Shown: one piece after another, positions 1 through 8,752 of the stretch
Layout of the letters: each line of letters starts with the position of its first letter
How positions within the stretch are numbered: position 1 is the stretch's first letter
Assembly (NCBI GenBank): GCA_015039315.1
Contig: WIDE01000173.1
Location: 30,085-45,480, forward strand
Source: Clavulina sp. PMI_390
Taxonomy: Eukaryota; Basidiomycota; Agaricomycetes; Cantharellales; Hydnaceae
Reading direction: 5' to 3'
DNA: 15,396 bases
Notes under the pieces: model-generated
What the model saw: only the letters and a program-made list of their open reading frames with translations
Told to the model about the DNA's origin: nothing
The model's database searches: none
Position numbers and translations under genes: made by a program

Positions 1-138
1 AAGAGTTTGTTAGTAGGGAATAGAACCGGAATAGAATGAAATATAGAGAAAGTGTCCGTAGGTCGTAACAAAAACACTGCCGGCGTAAGGGAGGCCGGGG
101 TGCGTAATAGGTGACCAGTGAAGAGCTGAGGGAACAGG
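1..138. other. Flanking sequence, no gene seen
   Basis: No ORF, RNA gene or repeat could be supported here. It lies immediately 3' of the stop codon of the LINE remnant at 139, so it may contain the 3' untranslated end of that element. I see no poly-A or short tandem tail that would mark its end. Confidence 0.4.
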
Positions 139-336
139 CTAAACCTTGGCAAATGCGTTGGTCGCCTCAATAAATTCCGCTAGTCGGGCGACGCCTTCGC
201 GCGACCCGAGTAGGGTTTCCATCGATCGTTCCTCGTCATCTTCTCCCAGGAGGTGACGGAAGCGGGTGTATCGGGGGCAGTCGAGGAGGATGTGTTCGCG
301 ACCTTTAGAGATGGGTGAAGGGAGATGAAGGAGGCT
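139..336 (-). pseudogene. LINE (non-LTR) reverse-transcriptase ORF, C-terminal remnant
   Basis: This is the last 65 codons of what looks like the ORF2 polyprotein of a non-LTR retrotransposon. Read on the minus strand, the frame contains GREHILLDCPRYTRFRHLL, then an acidic linker, then LLGSREGVARLAEFIEATNA, and ends at a TAG (139-141). From family knowledge, many agaricomycete LINE ORF2 proteins end with a CCHC-like 'TREHILxxCPxY' finger and a short 'LLGTxEGIxALxxFIxxTGAF' tail, which this matches well. The first Cys pair expected upstream of the REHIL motif is not present, and an in-frame TGA occurs at 337-339. The element is therefore truncated and decayed. No reverse transcriptase or RNase H domain could be followed upstream. 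The longer ORF in another frame (180-377) is a shadow of this fragment. Confidence 0.6.
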
Positions 337-526
337 TCATCTCGATTGGGGTGTTGGGTAACGAAAGATGCATACATGGGATGTTGGCGGGCATTTCGCT
401 AAAACTAGTGCGGATTGGGAGGCAGGAAAGACGATAAGATAGGAGAACGAGAGGAGGAGGTAAGAGGGGATGTGAGGCAGTCAGTCGGGCCGCCCACTCC
501 CGAAGCTCCGGATGGACGAGAAGCTT

Positions 527-990
527 ATCCGTGCATCCTCAAGAGGATTTTCAAAGTCAATAAAGTTGCACACATTGATCAATGGTATTGTCATAACGGC
601 ATCCTTTTGGAAGAACGTTTTGATGGACGAGAACGTGTTGGTAGATCGAGTAGACCTGGTAGACACTATGGAGCGCTGATCGGAGGCAAGATCATTGTTG
701 TCAGGTTGAAGAGTGAGCGGGGAGTATGAAGAGCGCCCTGAGAGCGATGGGAGCCGCAAGCGAGGATTAGGATGGAAAACATGTTGAAGCGGATTCAATC
801 CGTCATCTTCAACGAAGAATTGCTCCTGTACAAGACAACAGATTTGTCGATTGAGCATGGTGACCATTATAGATCACATCCAAGGTACGCACGATTTCAT
901 CTATAGTAGCACGATAGGTTCGATCGGATTCAGAGGTTTTATGAAGCGGAGGTGGACAATCGGGCCGATCTGGGCTGGAGACGCTGTAAG
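527..990 (-). pseudogene. Truncated duplicate of the WD40 gene's first exons (copy A)
   Basis: This segment aligns in the same orientation with 12551 to about 13020, the 5' end of the WD40 gene (copy B). Counting by eye over the first 157 aligned bases gives about 18 mismatches, most of them transitions. The exon equivalent to WD40 exon 2 is still open for about 100 codons (825 down to 527) and shares the run NTFSSIKTFFQKD and then NFIDFENPLEDARI. An intron acceptor (CTTGTACAG) precedes it at 826, at the same place as in copy B. Homology stops abruptly at 527, inside the codon after DAR. From there the frame runs through 15 unrelated codons to a stop at 481. The first-exon ATG of copy B is ATA here. 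The copy has no WD40 or middle region, so I call it a non-functional fragment, although its exon has stayed free of stops, which suggests a recent origin. Confidence 0.75.
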
Positions 991-3742
991 AGCACCCACT
1001 GGAAGGCACGAACACGATCCAATATTCCCACGCTACCCCGCGGTGTCGATGAGTGCCACAATAGCAATGCAGGCAAGCTTCATAAATTTCAATCGGGTGT
1101 ACAACCATGACAATAATTACAACGATGAGTGCCTGGATGGTAGCAAAATAGTGATTGAGCCCTAAAGCTCCAGCTATGGGTACACCAAAAGAATAATAAT
1201 TCAATTGAGTATGCAGAGGCACAAAGCAAGGCAGCGGATGTCATTGCTTGAATTAACAACTGAGAGTGAGCGAGAAGCTGGCGTTGATGATGCCGGGTCT
1301 TCGGATGAGGAAACTGGTGGCCTGAGACATTGGAGCGAGGGACAAATGAGATGGAGCAATAATGTAGTATTCCAAATGACGAGACGAGACAAGGTGGGAG
1401 CCATTATATACTTCTAGCCACCAGCATGCACAGCCAAACGAAATGACGAGAAGCCACGCATTATGGTTGCGATCGAGAAGCCGCCCGTGACGTTGGTCAT
1501 CAGTCATGACCATATGATATGCTGTCCAAAATGGGCAATGGGTCGCAGAGAGCACAGGCCGACAAGAGCTGATAAAGCGAACGTCGACGTCGGTGTAAAA
1601 GTGCTTGATACGAGGGCAGTCGAACATAATCTTGTTCACAAATCAAAGCGTGCACTGGCAAGGGACTGCTCAGATTGATCAGTAGTTTGAGAAGAAGGTC
1701 TCATGGACAGTCAGAGTGTGCGTGCCACTAGCAACTTATCACAGTCTCATGTGGAGAAGACGGAAAATGAGCGAAACAAACCGCCCAGCTTGTGGCTACT
1801 GGCGGCAACGGAGGATGTTTACGGCGTCTCGCAAGCGCGATTGATGTAGGACGAGGAGGAGATTGGTGCAGTCAGCGGGGGGGATATACACGTCGTGAGA
1901 TTGCAGGTCGAAAAAAAATGTCGGTGAGGGATAGTGAGCGACAAAAAGATGCGGAAACTCACTCATCAAGAGATCAGACTGCACCGGATAGTTGCAACCA
2001 AAAGGAGAGCCATGCTGGTGCAGCCGAAACAGTGTTGAAAGTGGCTCCTGTGCTTGGTGCTACGGAGGGTGGTACACTTATTGAAGCAGCCTAACTCGTG
2101 AGTGACAGGAGGTGCCTGTGTGAATGGAGTGCCTGGGTTGAGTGCGGATCTGACGGTGGCGGAAGCTGATCTCGGAGGGGGGTGGGTGGTGGCAGGGAGT
2201 ATTAGTGATAAGGCAGCGAGGTAAGCAAGTGAGCGTTGCTAACCTGCCATAAAAGAACTCGCGCTCACTGGTCCACGGCCAGGTGCATTGCCTTTGTCAG
2301 TCCATGGAGGACGTAAGCTTGAGCGATGTAAGCATATTGATGCCGTCTGAACGATGGGGATAACGTACTTTATAAAAGAAGAGAGAGAAAGAGGAATCGA
2401 AAGCTCAAGTACGACCACCACTTGCATGAGCATTCGAGTGAACCATGGACGACGCAACAAGGAGAAACTGTCGAAGAAGGATTGCTTGGCAAGTAACGGA
2501 CAGGCCTTTACTGATCCAGAGCATTGGATCCCACGGGCAGGTGTGTTAAGCTTGGGATTGACGTAACGCGACGATGCGAAGAGGAAGGATGGCGGCGAGC
2601 GAGGGATTCTTCCGAGCTCAGGGATTAACTAGAGAGGGGGATCGATGGCAGAGGGGCATATCAGTACATTGCGATTCGGTAATGGGTTCGAGTTATCGAA
2701 GGTGATGTGAGAGATTACAGAGATTGGTGAAGTGAGATGAAGGAGACGTGATGTTGAGTTGGGAGATCGCTAACGGAATGAGGCGTATGGATGTCGAAGG
2801 TCGTTTTGTTGAAACGAGTGGGAAACGGGATAAGGAGATGGAAGCTGTGATAATAGGACGAGAGGTTGTACGGATGGAACTGGTTCAGTCCACCCATTGA
2901 TGCTTGGATGAGCTGAGGTAGGAGATGTGTGAGGCGAGTCATCGCGATCGGCGACATTGAAGGGAATGCTTATTTGTTAAAGCACATATTCACCGAATGG
3001 CATGGGACCTCGCATCTTGTAGGCTTTCCATTATTCCTGCTTCAGCTTGGCGGGCGTGGAAGCTTCATCGAGAATGATGTTGGTCACGATCGACGTCTCG
3101 CCAGCGGTTCTGGTGATAGAGCATAGTTGGGTTTCGCATCCGAGAGTCCGTTAATGAACGGAGTCGGAATCGGCTCGGAGGTCGGCAGTTGGTAAACGAA
3201 GAAGATGGCGTTGGGAAGAGTTGAGAGGTGGAAAACGTCGCTGGATGAAGGTGGAGGCATTTGTTGACGCTGAGCTGATGTTTGGTTACGGACTAATCGG
3301 TATGGTGGATATTGCTTTCTAGTAGAGGAGACGGGCAAGTTTGGTAGGTAGATGGCTACGGCGAGAATGAGCGCAGTTTCGACGTAGTGGGATGGTGGCA
3401 GGAGAAAGGGTGGTGCGATACCAGAGCAAGAGAGAGGGTGAGGTGAAGGACGGGTCAGCTCTGAGGAATGACGGGGAGCGTGAGTGTGCCGTGGGCAACG
3501 ATATAGATCAACGCATGGAGGACACCGTGCGTCGACGAGGAGTTCGGTGGATAGTGAGTGACCAGATAGAGCGAGCGAGGCTGGATTAGGAACGGCATTG
3601 GAAGGCAACAAGGGGAGATGGTGGGCGGTGGACTGTGGGCCAGTACTGATGTGACTGACGATGAGAGGGAATAGATGCTACGATAGGAGTTTGGGCGGGG
3701 AACTGGCCAGAGAGTGAGCCAGTCTGTCTCCTTACCACTTGG
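991..3742. other. Unassigned decayed region
   Basis: The plus strand is purine-rich and carries only short ORFs without recognisable domains on either strand. The longest is a minus-strand Ser/Pro-rich frame at 3084-3611, which resembles no family I know. One part (about 2717-2790) weakly resembles 305-375, next to the LINE remnant, over roughly 70 bases with gaps (shared GGTGAAG-GAGATGAAGGAG). This suggests a second fragment of the same or a related element. I see no tRNA, rRNA or tandem array. The most likely content is old transposon and gene debris. Confidence 0.4.
1918..2094 (+). CDS. Possible 58-residue ORF or lone exon, unknown
   Basis: This short ORF starts at an ATG that follows a run of eight A's and ends in TAA. 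Its first 35 residues are polar and charged (Arg, Glu, Asp, Gln, Ser). The last 23 or so are hydrophobic and small (ETVLKVAPVLGATEGGTLIE), so the pattern is not random-looking. The tail faintly recalls the helical N-terminal segments of basidiomycete NLR-like proteins, but this is only an impression. It could be a lone exon or a chance ORF. No promoter, partner exon or conserved motif was found. Confidence 0.15.
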   Translation: MSVRDSERQKDAETHSSRDQTAPDSCNQKESHAGAAETVLKVAPVLGATEGGTLIEAA

Positions 3743-3922
3743 ATGACGAGCCAGACTTTTTGGTTGCAGCTTGTGACTTGTCACCCACGCGCTTCTTCAA
3801 GCCTCGTGTATTCACTCTTCGAACCAACTACCTTAAAGCGCCTCAATCATGGCGCGGACTGCACATACTATGATCTACTCAAATTATACTTAGCTCATCT
3901 ACGTGCGAAAGCGCAACCACTC

Positions 3923-3958
3923 AGCGTGAAAGCGAATCTGAGCGTGAAAGCGAATCTG
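3923..3958 (+). repeat. Two perfect tandem copies of an 18-bp unit
   Basis: The unit AGCGTGAAAGCGAATCTG occurs twice back to back. Being a multiple of three, it adds six residues (LSVKAN twice) without breaking the first exon of the broken gene. It looks like a recent slippage duplication. Confidence 0.9.
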
Positions 3959-5375
3959 ACCGATGAACGCATGGTCGCTGAGATTGAGAGGGCTCTTAGC
4001 AGACAGTGCGTTCTCTCGTACTCAATCTCTATGATATGCGCGCCCAGAAAGCTAACCCATCTTTTCAGGGCATCTACCGAAGCACTAGAATCGGAAGGTG
4101 ATACCGAGGCCGAGGTTGTTGCTAAACCAACAAGGACGTGAGGCGCACGAACTGCACACCATCTAATGCGCATGGACCTTCTCAGACCCGCACCAGCACC
4201 CGCACGGCCTCTAGGTCGCGTGCCCTACTATCCGATGAGCCTGTGTCTCTTCCATCCACTCTACGCGTCGCAACGCGATTCTCAGAGGTCAACTCGCCTC
4301 CATTCCTGCTGCTATCACCACTGCCTCAACATCGTCCATAGGCACTACCCACTCTACACGAAATAAAGCTACTGTCCAAAACTCTGAAGCATCTAATTTA
4401 GAGTTAGAGTCTTCCTCAGACAATGACGACGACGATGATGAGCCCGTCATTGTTGAGGTTCCTACCCCTCCTCGGGCTCGAAGAGGGCGTCCTGGCCCTA
4501 CCACAAAGCCATGAAATGGAGGCACGTCTCTTCGAGTCAAAAAGCAAGGAAGCTACAAATAAGATACTTCTGACAGTGATACCGACAAGGATGAGGACGA
4601 GGTTGCTATCACTACTAAGCCTGCACCTACTAAACCTAAAAAAATCGTGTAGACATTCCCTAGAGTACCTCTGTCTCACCTTCACCCTCACGATCACCCT
4701 CTACCAACCCTGTGCCCTCTATCTCTGACAAACCTGAGCCTGCGCGACAGCTCCATATGGAATCGGAGCTGATGAGCTTGACGTCCGATTTGAGATGATG
4801 CCGTCCTACAAGCAGCAACAGCAGCCGCAGCAAATTCTGCGAAGTCGAGCACTTCTGGCGCACTAGTGCTTGTCTCGTTACCTTCTCTTCCCAAAGTACC
4901 TCCCCCGAGTCAGGGTACCCGTACGTTGAGCTACCAGTTGTCTGTTGTGCTAGCTTCCGCCCTTCAGCATCAACAGATATGCCTCCACCTAGCACCGTCC
5001 CAGATAAATCGGAGAAGCAAAAAGATCCTGGTGAGCATGGTTTTCGTTTCATCATTTCTTGCTAGCATACCCTCATCTGATCACGACCTCGCAATCGCTT
5101 CTGCATTCTCTTCTCCCAGCGTCAATGGCACTTCACTGTCACTTGATCCCGGTCTCTCAGCCGCCCAGATATCGCAATCCGAGGACTACGCTACGCTGAG
5201 GGCGGATGTCGACAACCCACAATCCGCTATCAGTTCTCTCCAGGCTGAACGAGTCAAGACCGCCGAACTAGAGACACCAATCTTTACAGGTTGAGGTCGC
5301 GCAACTCAGCTCGATGAGGACATCCAGATCGAGCGTCAGGCGCGCATCGACGAGTACAAGACAATTAGCGATTGA

Positions 5376-6911
5376 CTTTTCTCAGTCACGCAGGCTAATC
5401 TCCAGCTCAAGAAGTATGATGAGCTTAACGAGACCTTTACGAAGTTCCAACGCGAGACGACGGGTGTGATCGATTTGTACAAGGCAAATGTCGCTGCGTT
5501 GGATAATCACACGCGCGCACTAGAGGAGAGGCTGAAGAAGCTCAAGACTGCTGCTACCACACCCACGAACGGAAGTGCGAGTGGGAGTCGAAAGGGCGGT
5601 GGTGCGCGAGCCAAGCCAGTTTTCGCAGTTGGCACCCTTCCGGCACCTCGTACCGGCAAGCGCGCTCAGCGAGACGATGAAAGGCGAAGCGGTAGTGCTG
5701 GTAGCGGGAGTACTGGAGCTGACGGGGATCACGGCGACGATAATGATCCTGAGATCGACGAATCGCCCTCCCTGCAGCCCTCCCCTGCCAAACGCCATCG
5801 TGTTGAAGACTCAATGGCGACCTTCGCCGAAACATCGTTCGGTACTGATCCCGGATTGAGCCAGTTTGTCGGTGGATCTCGCATTGGAGATGAAGATGTT
5901 CATCTCGACAATGTGCGCGCGACGGGCACGATCGATCCTTCAGCGCTGACTACAACTAGTGCTGCGAACGTGAGCCCCTCGCTCTCTCGCCCTATCGCTT
6001 CCCTTCGTCGTAGCACAGCGAGCAAGGAGTCGAGCACCCCGAAGCTCGTTAGAACTTCAGCTTTGTCGTTTGGCCAGGCGTTTCGTCCAGGGAGTACGAG
6101 TATGACTACTGGAGGACTCTCGTTCGGTGGAGGTGCTCCATTCGAATTTTGCTCGCCTAATAATGCATCTACTCCTGCGATCATGCGGAGCGCGCAGTTG
6201 CACTTGCCACCAGCAGACCAGTCACTTGACTCGTCATTTGCTGCTGCTGGCTTCCAGTTCCGGCCTCTGTTCTCATTCGACGCGGGCGATGACGACCATT
6301 CCTTCGTCCCACCACTCTCGCGGCCCGACTTTGATGGTTCAGATACCACCAGCGCGATGATCGGCGATGATGAGGATGATGACCTCGCGATCTCTGCTAT
6401 GAAGAGCGTCAGAGGTGGTCCCCCCAACGCCGGTCCGAGTGGTATTACAGGTGACGATGTTGACGGTCTCCTCGAGTTTGCCCAAATCGCCGCATCCCAT
6501 CCCCATCACGCCACGATAACAACCCCTTCTAAGTCACCCCAGAAGAGGAAGAACAATAGCAGCGATTATGAGCCGGCATTCCCAATCCCGAAACAGACGC
6601 GCCGCTATGTCGATGACGAGTTTGGATACAGCATGCCGGCGCGCTCGATGGAACGTACGGATGAGAATGATGTGTTTGTGTCCTTGTCTCCGCCTGCTAC
6701 GCGCTACGGAACGGAGGTCGGTCCCGAGATGGCCCGCGCGTACGCGAATGAGCGGTGGGAGGGTGAAGTTGTCATGCCCTTTGCGTCTGCTCTCCCTGTT
6801 CAGGGACGGGCGGCTGCAGCTTCGCCGTCGAAGCAGCGTGCAAAGGGCTTTGGGTTGGGTCCACCTGATCTGACGATGAGTTCTGACGGAGAGGACACGG
6901 GAAGAGGATGA
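5376..6911 (+). other. Longest uninterrupted segment of the broken gene
   Basis: This frame is open for 511 codons after the TGA at 5373, but contains no ATG until 5814, so it is the middle of a larger protein and not a gene in its own right. It begins with a heptad-like coiled coil (LQLKKYDELNETFTKF, then LDNHTRALEERLKKLK). It then turns into a disordered chain rich in Gly, Ser, Asp and Pro with a basic KRHR patch (nuclear-signal-like) and repeated acidic patches such as GDDEDDD. A one-base slip near 6895 (a run of GGG) ends the frame in TGA at 6909. The next frame continues smoothly with EEDDEAYNALPIKEQM, so the original protein ran on. It is more GC-rich than the WD40 gene next door. No enzyme domain, zinc finger or protease motif is visible. 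Confidence 0.6.
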
Positions 6912-7062
6912 CGAGGCGTACAATGCGCTGCCTATCAAGGAGCAGATGGCCCTCCCCGCTGGTCCTATTAAGGCATATGATGCTGCGCTATCTGGGGTCC
7001 CTGGGGAGGAGCTGACGGGTGCTGTGGCGGCAATGCGGGATGGGAGTGCGGTGGGTGCTGCC

Positions 7063-7070
7063 TCTGGCGA
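7063..7070. repeat. Target-site duplication, left copy (TCTGGCGA)
   Basis: This 8-bp direct repeat is identical to 8147-8154 and directly abuts the left terminal inverted repeat. In the host frame it encodes Ser-Gly and the first two bases of a Glu codon. Confidence 0.85.
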
Positions 7071-7090
7071 GAGCCGTACACCGTCCACAG
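7071..7090 (+). repeat. Left terminal inverted repeat
   Basis: GAGCCGTACACCGTCCACAG pairs with the reverse complement of 8127-8146 at 15 of 20 positions (mismatches at 1, 5, 6, 12 and 13), with a perfect 7-bp inner block TCCACAG and a 5-bp block TACAC. Confidence 0.8.
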
Positions 7091-7095
7091 GTGAA

Positions 7096-7240
7096 TCCAG
7101 CTCGGTCCAGCTGGATTCCGCTGGACTCCGGCTAAGTCCAACTGGAGTCCAACATAGTCCATTGGAGTCCAGCGAGGTAAACCGGAGTCCAATGGAGCCT
7201 AGGAAAATCTTATGGAGTCCACTGGAGTCCGGTTGGACCC
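7096..7240 (+). repeat. Left subterminal array of a 10-bp repeat
   Basis: About 13 degenerate units of the decamer GTCCANYGGA (equivalently GGAGTCCANY). The first units read in reverse sense (CTGGACTCC) and the rest in forward sense, with two spacing slips of one base and one eroded unit near 7200-7215. The core TCCANTGGA is itself an odd palindrome, so each unit could be read as a binding site on either strand. Confidence 0.9.
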
Positions 7241-7386
7241 TATTTAGTTCACTTATTTCTCGTGCAATGCCATATGATTATTCCCTCAATTGATCGAGAT
7301 AACCTTTGTGTGTTGTATGCTATTGCACTGACCCCGCAACCTTAAGAGATGGGCGCATCAAGACTGCCCACTACTTGCACTCCATC

Positions 7387-7515
7387 ATGCCCCCTATAAC
7401 TCGGAAACAGAATAATCCTCCGCCTGAGCCGCTTCCCTCCGATCTCCCTAATGGCGAGCCACGCTCGACCGCCCCACCGAATAAAGGACGCCGACTGCTG
7501 ACCAGCGACAAATGA
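7387..7515 (+). CDS. 42-codon ORF inside the transposon, unknown
   Basis: It starts with ATG and encodes a Pro/Arg/Asn-rich peptide beginning MPPITRKQ. It ends in TGA. A second short ORF (7512-7583, 23 codons) overlaps it by four bases (ATGA). It resembles the basic N-terminus of many retroelement or gene-fragment ORFs, but no family can be named. It could be a captured host fragment or chance. No transposase motif is present. Confidence 0.2.
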   Translation: MPPITRKQNNPPPEPLPSDLPNGEPRSTAPPNKGRRLLTSDK

Positions 7516-7981
7516 CCCAATTTAGAGAGGCTCAGACAGCAGCTGCATCACTACTCATACGACTGATTGATCAACAAAAATAAATTGAGTCACATCACGG
7601 GTCTGGTCTCATCTCTAAATATATGAACAATCTATGGAATTGAATAGCGGTAAAGACTACAGTCAATTAATGTTGTGCATGCTTGAAGCGGAGAGGGAGT
7701 TGTAGTGCTCAGCCTGCATGAGGTACTCGCTCATCAAACTCAATACACTTCAGAGCCACCTACTAACGCTTCATCAAGGCTACCATTTGACTGCAATCGA
7801 AAATTTATCTCTATACTATCTCTTAAGAAGCTGCGCTAATAAGCTGCTTGGTATATAGAGGAAAAAAATTGGGTAATGTTCTACTTGCTACGGTATGTAC
7901 ATCCCGTGTTCGGACTATAGATTCGGCTTTTCCCACTAAAACTATAGACCATATTTAGATATCATGTTTGCGCTCCCTCAA

Positions 7982-8109
7982 AGTCCAGCGGAGTCCATTG
8001 GAATCCAGCAGAGTCCAGCGGAGTCCAACGGAGCCCAGCGGAGTGCGGGACTTCAGTTGGAGTCCAGTGGAGTCCAACAAATTCCATTGGAGTCCAGCGG
8101 AGTCCAACT
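7982..8109 (+). repeat. Right subterminal array of a 10-bp repeat
   Basis: About 13 units of GTCCAGCGGA-type decamers, all in forward sense, the same as most of the left array. The register is kept over the whole array apart from one eroded 9-10 bp unit around 8041-8055. The two arrays share the unit family with a direct-repeat orientation, so they are not simply extended inverted repeats. Confidence 0.9.
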
Positions 8110-8126
8110 CAACCGGCTGTCCTCGT

Positions 8127-8146
8127 CTGTGGAGAGTGTATTGCTG
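8127..8146 (-). repeat. Right terminal inverted repeat
   Basis: Read on the minus strand it is CAGCAATACACTCTCCACAG, beginning with the CAG expected of hAT-like ends. It abuts the right copy of the 8-bp duplication. Confidence 0.8.
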
Positions 8147-8154
8147 TCTGGCGA
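8147..8154. repeat. Target-site duplication, right copy (TCTGGCGA)
   Basis: Identical to 7063-7070. The host coding frame continues from 8155 to a TGA ending at 8260, giving a Thr/Ala/Gly-rich tail. Confidence 0.85.
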
Positions 8155-8260
8155 AGCTGTGCGTGCCGCTAGCACCGGGACTGGTGCCTCGACTTCAGCA
8201 CCAGAAACCGCGTCAACAACCGCAACAACCGTTGGGGGAAGTACAGGTCCCGCGGGTTGA

Positions 8261-8752
8261 GCTGCTCCGCCGGCACGTTTGGATAATCCTAGTCCGACAT
8301 GCTATGGGATGGACAACCCCATGACATGGGGAGCCAAACCTCCAAGGGGACATGGACTGTTCTGAGTCTAAGCAAATGACCAAGACATATATACTTGCTT
8401 GCAAAGCTGTGGGAGCATGTGCCCTGTTCAACCTTGTTTTCTTGATATTCTTTGCTCTGACTCTCTTTCTTGCTACTCATGCCATCTCTACTCCCTTGTG
8501 AATATCCTTATCTGATGGCAGATTCTTAGCTTTTGTTTGCCTCCATATTCATTTTAACTAAATTTGTGTGCTCAATCACCCTGGTTGATGCAATAATAGA
8601 ATGTTACATGGGTAGTGTTGATAGCAACAAAAGTAAGTACAATGATGGATAAAGTTACAAATCACAATTTCATGTCATAAGAAAGGGTATCCTAAATTCA
8701 ACAACATAGAGTCTACAGTCTGAGAGTTTGGGATCAAATATACAAAATGGTA
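8261..8752. other. Intergenic region between two convergent genes
   Basis: This stretch separates the 3' end of the broken gene (plus) from the 3' end of the WD40 gene (minus). It becomes AT-rich after about 8440, consistent with 3' untranslated sequence of the WD40 gene. No canonical AATAAA is obvious on the minus strand. It holds a 15-bp palindrome at 8317-8331 and otherwise nothing I can name. Confidence 0.5.
8317..8331. repeat. 15-bp perfect palindrome with one-base centre
   Basis: CCCCATGACATGGGG has 7-base arms around a central A. It could form a small hairpin or be a dimeric protein site, but it may be chance. Confidence 0.5.

Larger units (their letters stand above)
7071..8146. mobile_element. 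Non-autonomous hAT-like DNA transposon, 1,076 bp
   Basis: Four observations define the element. It is flanked by an 8-bp direct repeat TCTGGCGA (7063-7070 and 8147-8154). Its ends form imperfect inverted repeats matching at 15 of 20 positions. Two arrays of a 10-bp repeat lie just inside each end. Joining 7070 to 8155 restores the host reading frame with no stop (…AAS-G-E-AVRAAS…). From family knowledge, 8-bp duplications and ends beginning CAG are typical of the hAT superfamily, and hAT transposases often bind short subterminal repeats. The right end begins CAG, while the left begins GAG, probably a mutation. The interior (7241-7981) is AT-rich and has no transposase, so it would need one supplied in trans. 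P-like elements also make 8-bp duplications, so the superfamily assignment is an inference. Confidence 0.8.
3743..8260 (+). pseudogene. Broken gene for a low-complexity, coiled-coil, probably nuclear protein, interrupted by a transposon
   Basis: One decayed gene explains the plus-strand coding signal here. It opens at ATG 3743 and has a convincing 63-bp intron at 4006-4068 (GTGCGT donor, GCTAAC branch, CTTTTCAG acceptor). Further on it encodes, in order: a basic segment; a Ser/Asp-rich acidic run followed by an AT-hook-like RRGRPGP (about 4419-4500); a Ser/Pro-rich linker; a coiled coil (about 5180-5560, LQAERVKTAELE ... LDNHTRALEERLKKLK); a long disordered Gly/Ser/Asp region with a basic AKRHR motif; and an Ala/Thr/Gly-rich tail. 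In-frame TGA or TAA/TAG codons occur at 4512, about 4560, about 4640, 5292 and 5373. Frame changes occur near 4262, 4790, 4880, 5060 and 6895. A transposon sits at 7071-8146, and the frame resumes at 8155 and stops at 8260. The function is unknown. Introns I have missed could explain some frame changes, but not the stop-rich stretch at 4512-4800. Confidence 0.6.

Noticed and set aside
2640..2710. tRNA-like GGTTCGAGT box
   Set aside because: No matching A box, acceptor stem or anticodon stem could be found around it.
3084..3784. Minus-strand Pro/Ser-rich ORFs (3084-3611 and 3455-3784)
   Set aside because: They overlap in different frames, have no motif and reflect the purine-rich plus strand. 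No support for a protein was found.
5466..6911. Complete stand-alone gene of 481 codons
   Set aside because: The first codon is GTG, the frame extends upstream to 5376 without ATG, and the sense of the protein continues after a one-base slip at the end.
7096..7240. Simple free-standing minisatellite
   Set aside because: The matching array, inverted ends and target-site duplication place it inside a defined transposon.
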